Origin: an uncultured Elusimicrobium sp.
GTDB taxonomy: Bacteria > Elusimicrobiota > Elusimicrobia > Elusimicrobiales > Elusimicrobiaceae
Direction of reading: 5' to 3'
NCBI GenBank assembly: GCA_947170005.1
Contig: CAMVRX010000003.1
Span: forward strand, 1-42,771
Length of the DNA stretch: 42,771 nt
The first letter of the stretch is position 1. The number at the start of each line of letters is the position of its first letter. A model generated the notes under the pieces. It was given only the letters and a program-made list of their open reading frames with translations. It did no database searches and was not told the origin of the DNA. Positions 41,409 to 42,771 of this stretch are shown here, in pieces. The translations under genes were made by a program, and so were the position numbers.

Positions 41409-42771
41409 ATGTGGTATGGTATTTCTTCCCTGCGGCCGTTTGAGCAATACGCGCTTTTTGGCGTACTGGCGATTGCGGTGGCAGGGCTTTTGTATGCACT
41501 GTTTTTGCGCAGCCAAGTAATGCGCGAAGACGCCGGCACCCAAAAAATGCAAGAAGTATGGGGAGCCATCCGGGAAGGTGCCAACGCCTATCTCAAACGG
41601 CAACTTAAAACCATTTTGCCGCTCATCGGCTTGCTGACGGTGTGTTTGTTCTTGTCGGTGTATATTGTGCCTGTATCGCAAGATTCTATGGAGCGTTTTG
41701 CTGGATTGTCTGCCGATACGGTCAAACTGATTGCCGCTTTCGGGCGCGCGGGTGCGTTTATTTTGGGGGCGGTGTTTTCGCTCTTAGTAGGTCAACTGGG
41801 CATGCGTATTGCCGTGGATGCCAACGTGCGTGTGGCTGCCGCTTCTAAGCGCAGCTTTGGCGATGCGCTGCGTATTGCCTACCGCGCCGGAACCGTTACC
41901 GGGATGCTTACGGACGGGCTGGGGCTCTTTGGTGGAACGATTATTTTTATTATCTTTGGTATTGCCGCGCCGGATGCCCTGCTCGGGTTTGGCTTTGGCG
42001 GCACACTGTTGGCCTTGTTTATGCGCGTGGGCGGCGGTATTTACACCAAAGCGGCCGACGTAGGGGCCGACCTGGTGGGCAAAGTAGAAGCCGGCATCCC
42101 CGAAGATGATCCGCGCAACCCCGCCGTGGTGGCCGACTTGGTAGGCGACAACGTGGGCGACTGCGCCGGTATGGCTGCCGATATTTTTGAATCGTACGAA
42201 GTAACCATTGTATCGGGCTTAATTTTGGGTATCGGTTTATGGCGTTTAACCGGGCACCACGAATGGATTGTGTACCCGCTTTTAGTGCGCGGAATTGGGG
42301 TGCTGTGTTCTATTATTGGCACGTACGCCGTCAAAGATTCCAAGCGTTCGGCCGGAAACGCCATGAAAGCTATTTTCAAGGGCTACTCCATTTCGGCAGC
42401 AATTTCAGTAGCTATTTTCGGCGTGTTGGCCTATTATTATATGGGCGGCGTGCCCGGCGGTTGGTGGCGCCCGTTTGCGGCTACGACAATCGGTATTATT
42501 TTGGCGATCAGCATTGACCGTTTGACCGAGTATTTCACCGGTACCGAAAACAAACCCGTGCAAGAAGTAAAAAAATCTACCGCCACCGGTTCGGCCACCA
42601 CTATTTTGTCGGGTATTGCCGTGGGGTTTGAATCGGCGGTGTGGACCACACTGGTCATTGCCGCCTCCATTTTCTGCTCCGTGGTGATTTTTGGCACCAT
42701 TGACGGGCTTAGCCCGGTGGAAAAATTCAACTTTATTCTCTACGGTGTGGCGATGACCGGTATTGGTATGC
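41409..42771 (+). CDS. hppA: membrane-bound ion-pumping pyrophosphatase (partial, cut by window end)
   Basis: The first about 454 codons are visible; the frame is open at the window end, so the track omits it. It begins MWYGISSLRPFEQYALFG after AAAGGAG. Multiple membrane helices and the pyrophosphate-binding region GGGIYTKAADVGADLVGKVEAGIPEDDPRNP, then VADLVGDNVGDCAGMAADIFESYEV, identify the H+/Na+-PPase family. It hydrolyses pyrophosphate to pump ions across the inner membrane. The residues that decide K+ dependence lie beyond the window, so the ion and subtype are open. Confidence 0.95.
   Translation, partial: MWYGISSLRPFEQYALFGVLAIAVAGLLYALFLRSQVMREDAGTQKMQEVWGAIREGANAYLKRQLKTILPLIGLLTVCLFLSVYIVPVSQDSMERFAGLSADTVKLIAAFGRAGAFILGAVFSLLVGQLGMRIAVDANVRVAAASKRSFGDALRIAYRAGTVTGMLTDGLGLFGGTIIFIIFGIAAPDALLGFGFGGTLLALFMRVGGGIYTKAADVGADLVGKVEAGIPEDDPRNPAVVADLVGDNVGDCAGMAADIFESYEVTIVSGLILGIGLWRLTGHHEWIVYPLLVRGIGVLCSIIGTYAVKDSKRSAGNAMKAIFKGYSISAAISVAIFGVLAYYYMGGVPGGWWRPFAATTIGIILAISIDRLTEYFTGTENKPVQEVKKSTATGSATTILSGIAVGFESAVWTTLVIAASIFCSVVIFGTIDGLSPVEKFNFILYGVAMTGIGM

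Noticed and set aside
1-42771. CRISPR arrays, prophage, insertion sequences, rRNA or tRNA genes.
   Set aside because: No regularly spaced direct repeats, transposase, integrase or phage proteins, and no recognisable rRNA or tRNA sequence were found by eye.

Overview
The window looks like chromosome of a host-associated member of the Elusimicrobiota. This is an inference from gene content: many dispersed type IV pilin-like genes sharing [25 protein letters not shown], an [FeFe]-hydrogenase-like ferredoxin protein, a Gram-negative envelope with an RND efflux pump and porin, a membrane pyrophosphatase, and an arginine-decarboxylation operon. I cannot confirm the taxon without a search. I see no rRNA, tRNA, CRISPR array, transposase or phage gene.

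Layout: 1-7.0 kb holds a pilin gene, alaS (reverse), an overlapping set (small membrane protein, diacylglycerol-kinase-like enzyme, thermonuclease-like protein) and two tandem paralogous secreted proteins. 7.0-16.2 kb holds a pilin, the hydrogenase-like protein and a third secreted paralog (both reverse), then a tripartite RND efflux operon. 16.2-25.1 kb holds a pilin (reverse), overlapping purB-purA, a pilin (reverse), an aaxABC-like operon (porin, pyruvoyl arginine decarboxylase, arginine/agmatine antiporter) and a pilin (reverse). 25.4-29.9 kb holds a secreted choloylglycine-hydrolase-family enzyme and a three-gene operon of unrecognised secreted proteins. 30-42.8 kb holds nadE, a pilin, a PIN-PhoH ATPase, a GH57 protein, a pilin, lysS, an ankyrin protein, a secreted possible papain-fold enzyme and the start of hppA.

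The most notable feature is a family of about 235-nt structured leader elements, one in front of each of the six pilin genes whose upstream DNA is in the window (6786-7018, 16838-17076 reverse, 20636-20872 reverse, 25068-25305 reverse, 32022-32258, 36859-37096). Each lies between a promoter -10 box and the pilin ribosome binding site. By hand I can fold all six into one architecture: a closing stem P1, hairpins P2 and P3, a long-range stem P4 whose sequence differs in every copy yet is perfectly complementary in every copy (9-11 bp), a short P5 around a long hairpin P6 and a second hairpin P7 with conserved junction letters (GARTGTTT ... ACGGCTGT), then a 13-18 bp hairpin followed by a T-run. 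This last hairpin looks like an intrinsic terminator. It uses the 3' strand of P5 as its own 5' arm and carries the 3' strand of P4 in its loop, so two mutually exclusive folds are possible: an attenuator or riboswitch-like switch, or a terminated small RNA, in front of every pilin. The seventh pilin (position 33) has only the tail of such a leader in view.

Two further patterns stand out. Palindromic DNA repeats sit in frame inside the cleaved leader peptides of five of the seven prepilins. Several genes appear leaderless, with a TANAAT box exactly 6 nt before the ATG, the same geometry that places the start of the pilin leader RNA at its conserved ACAATTT.
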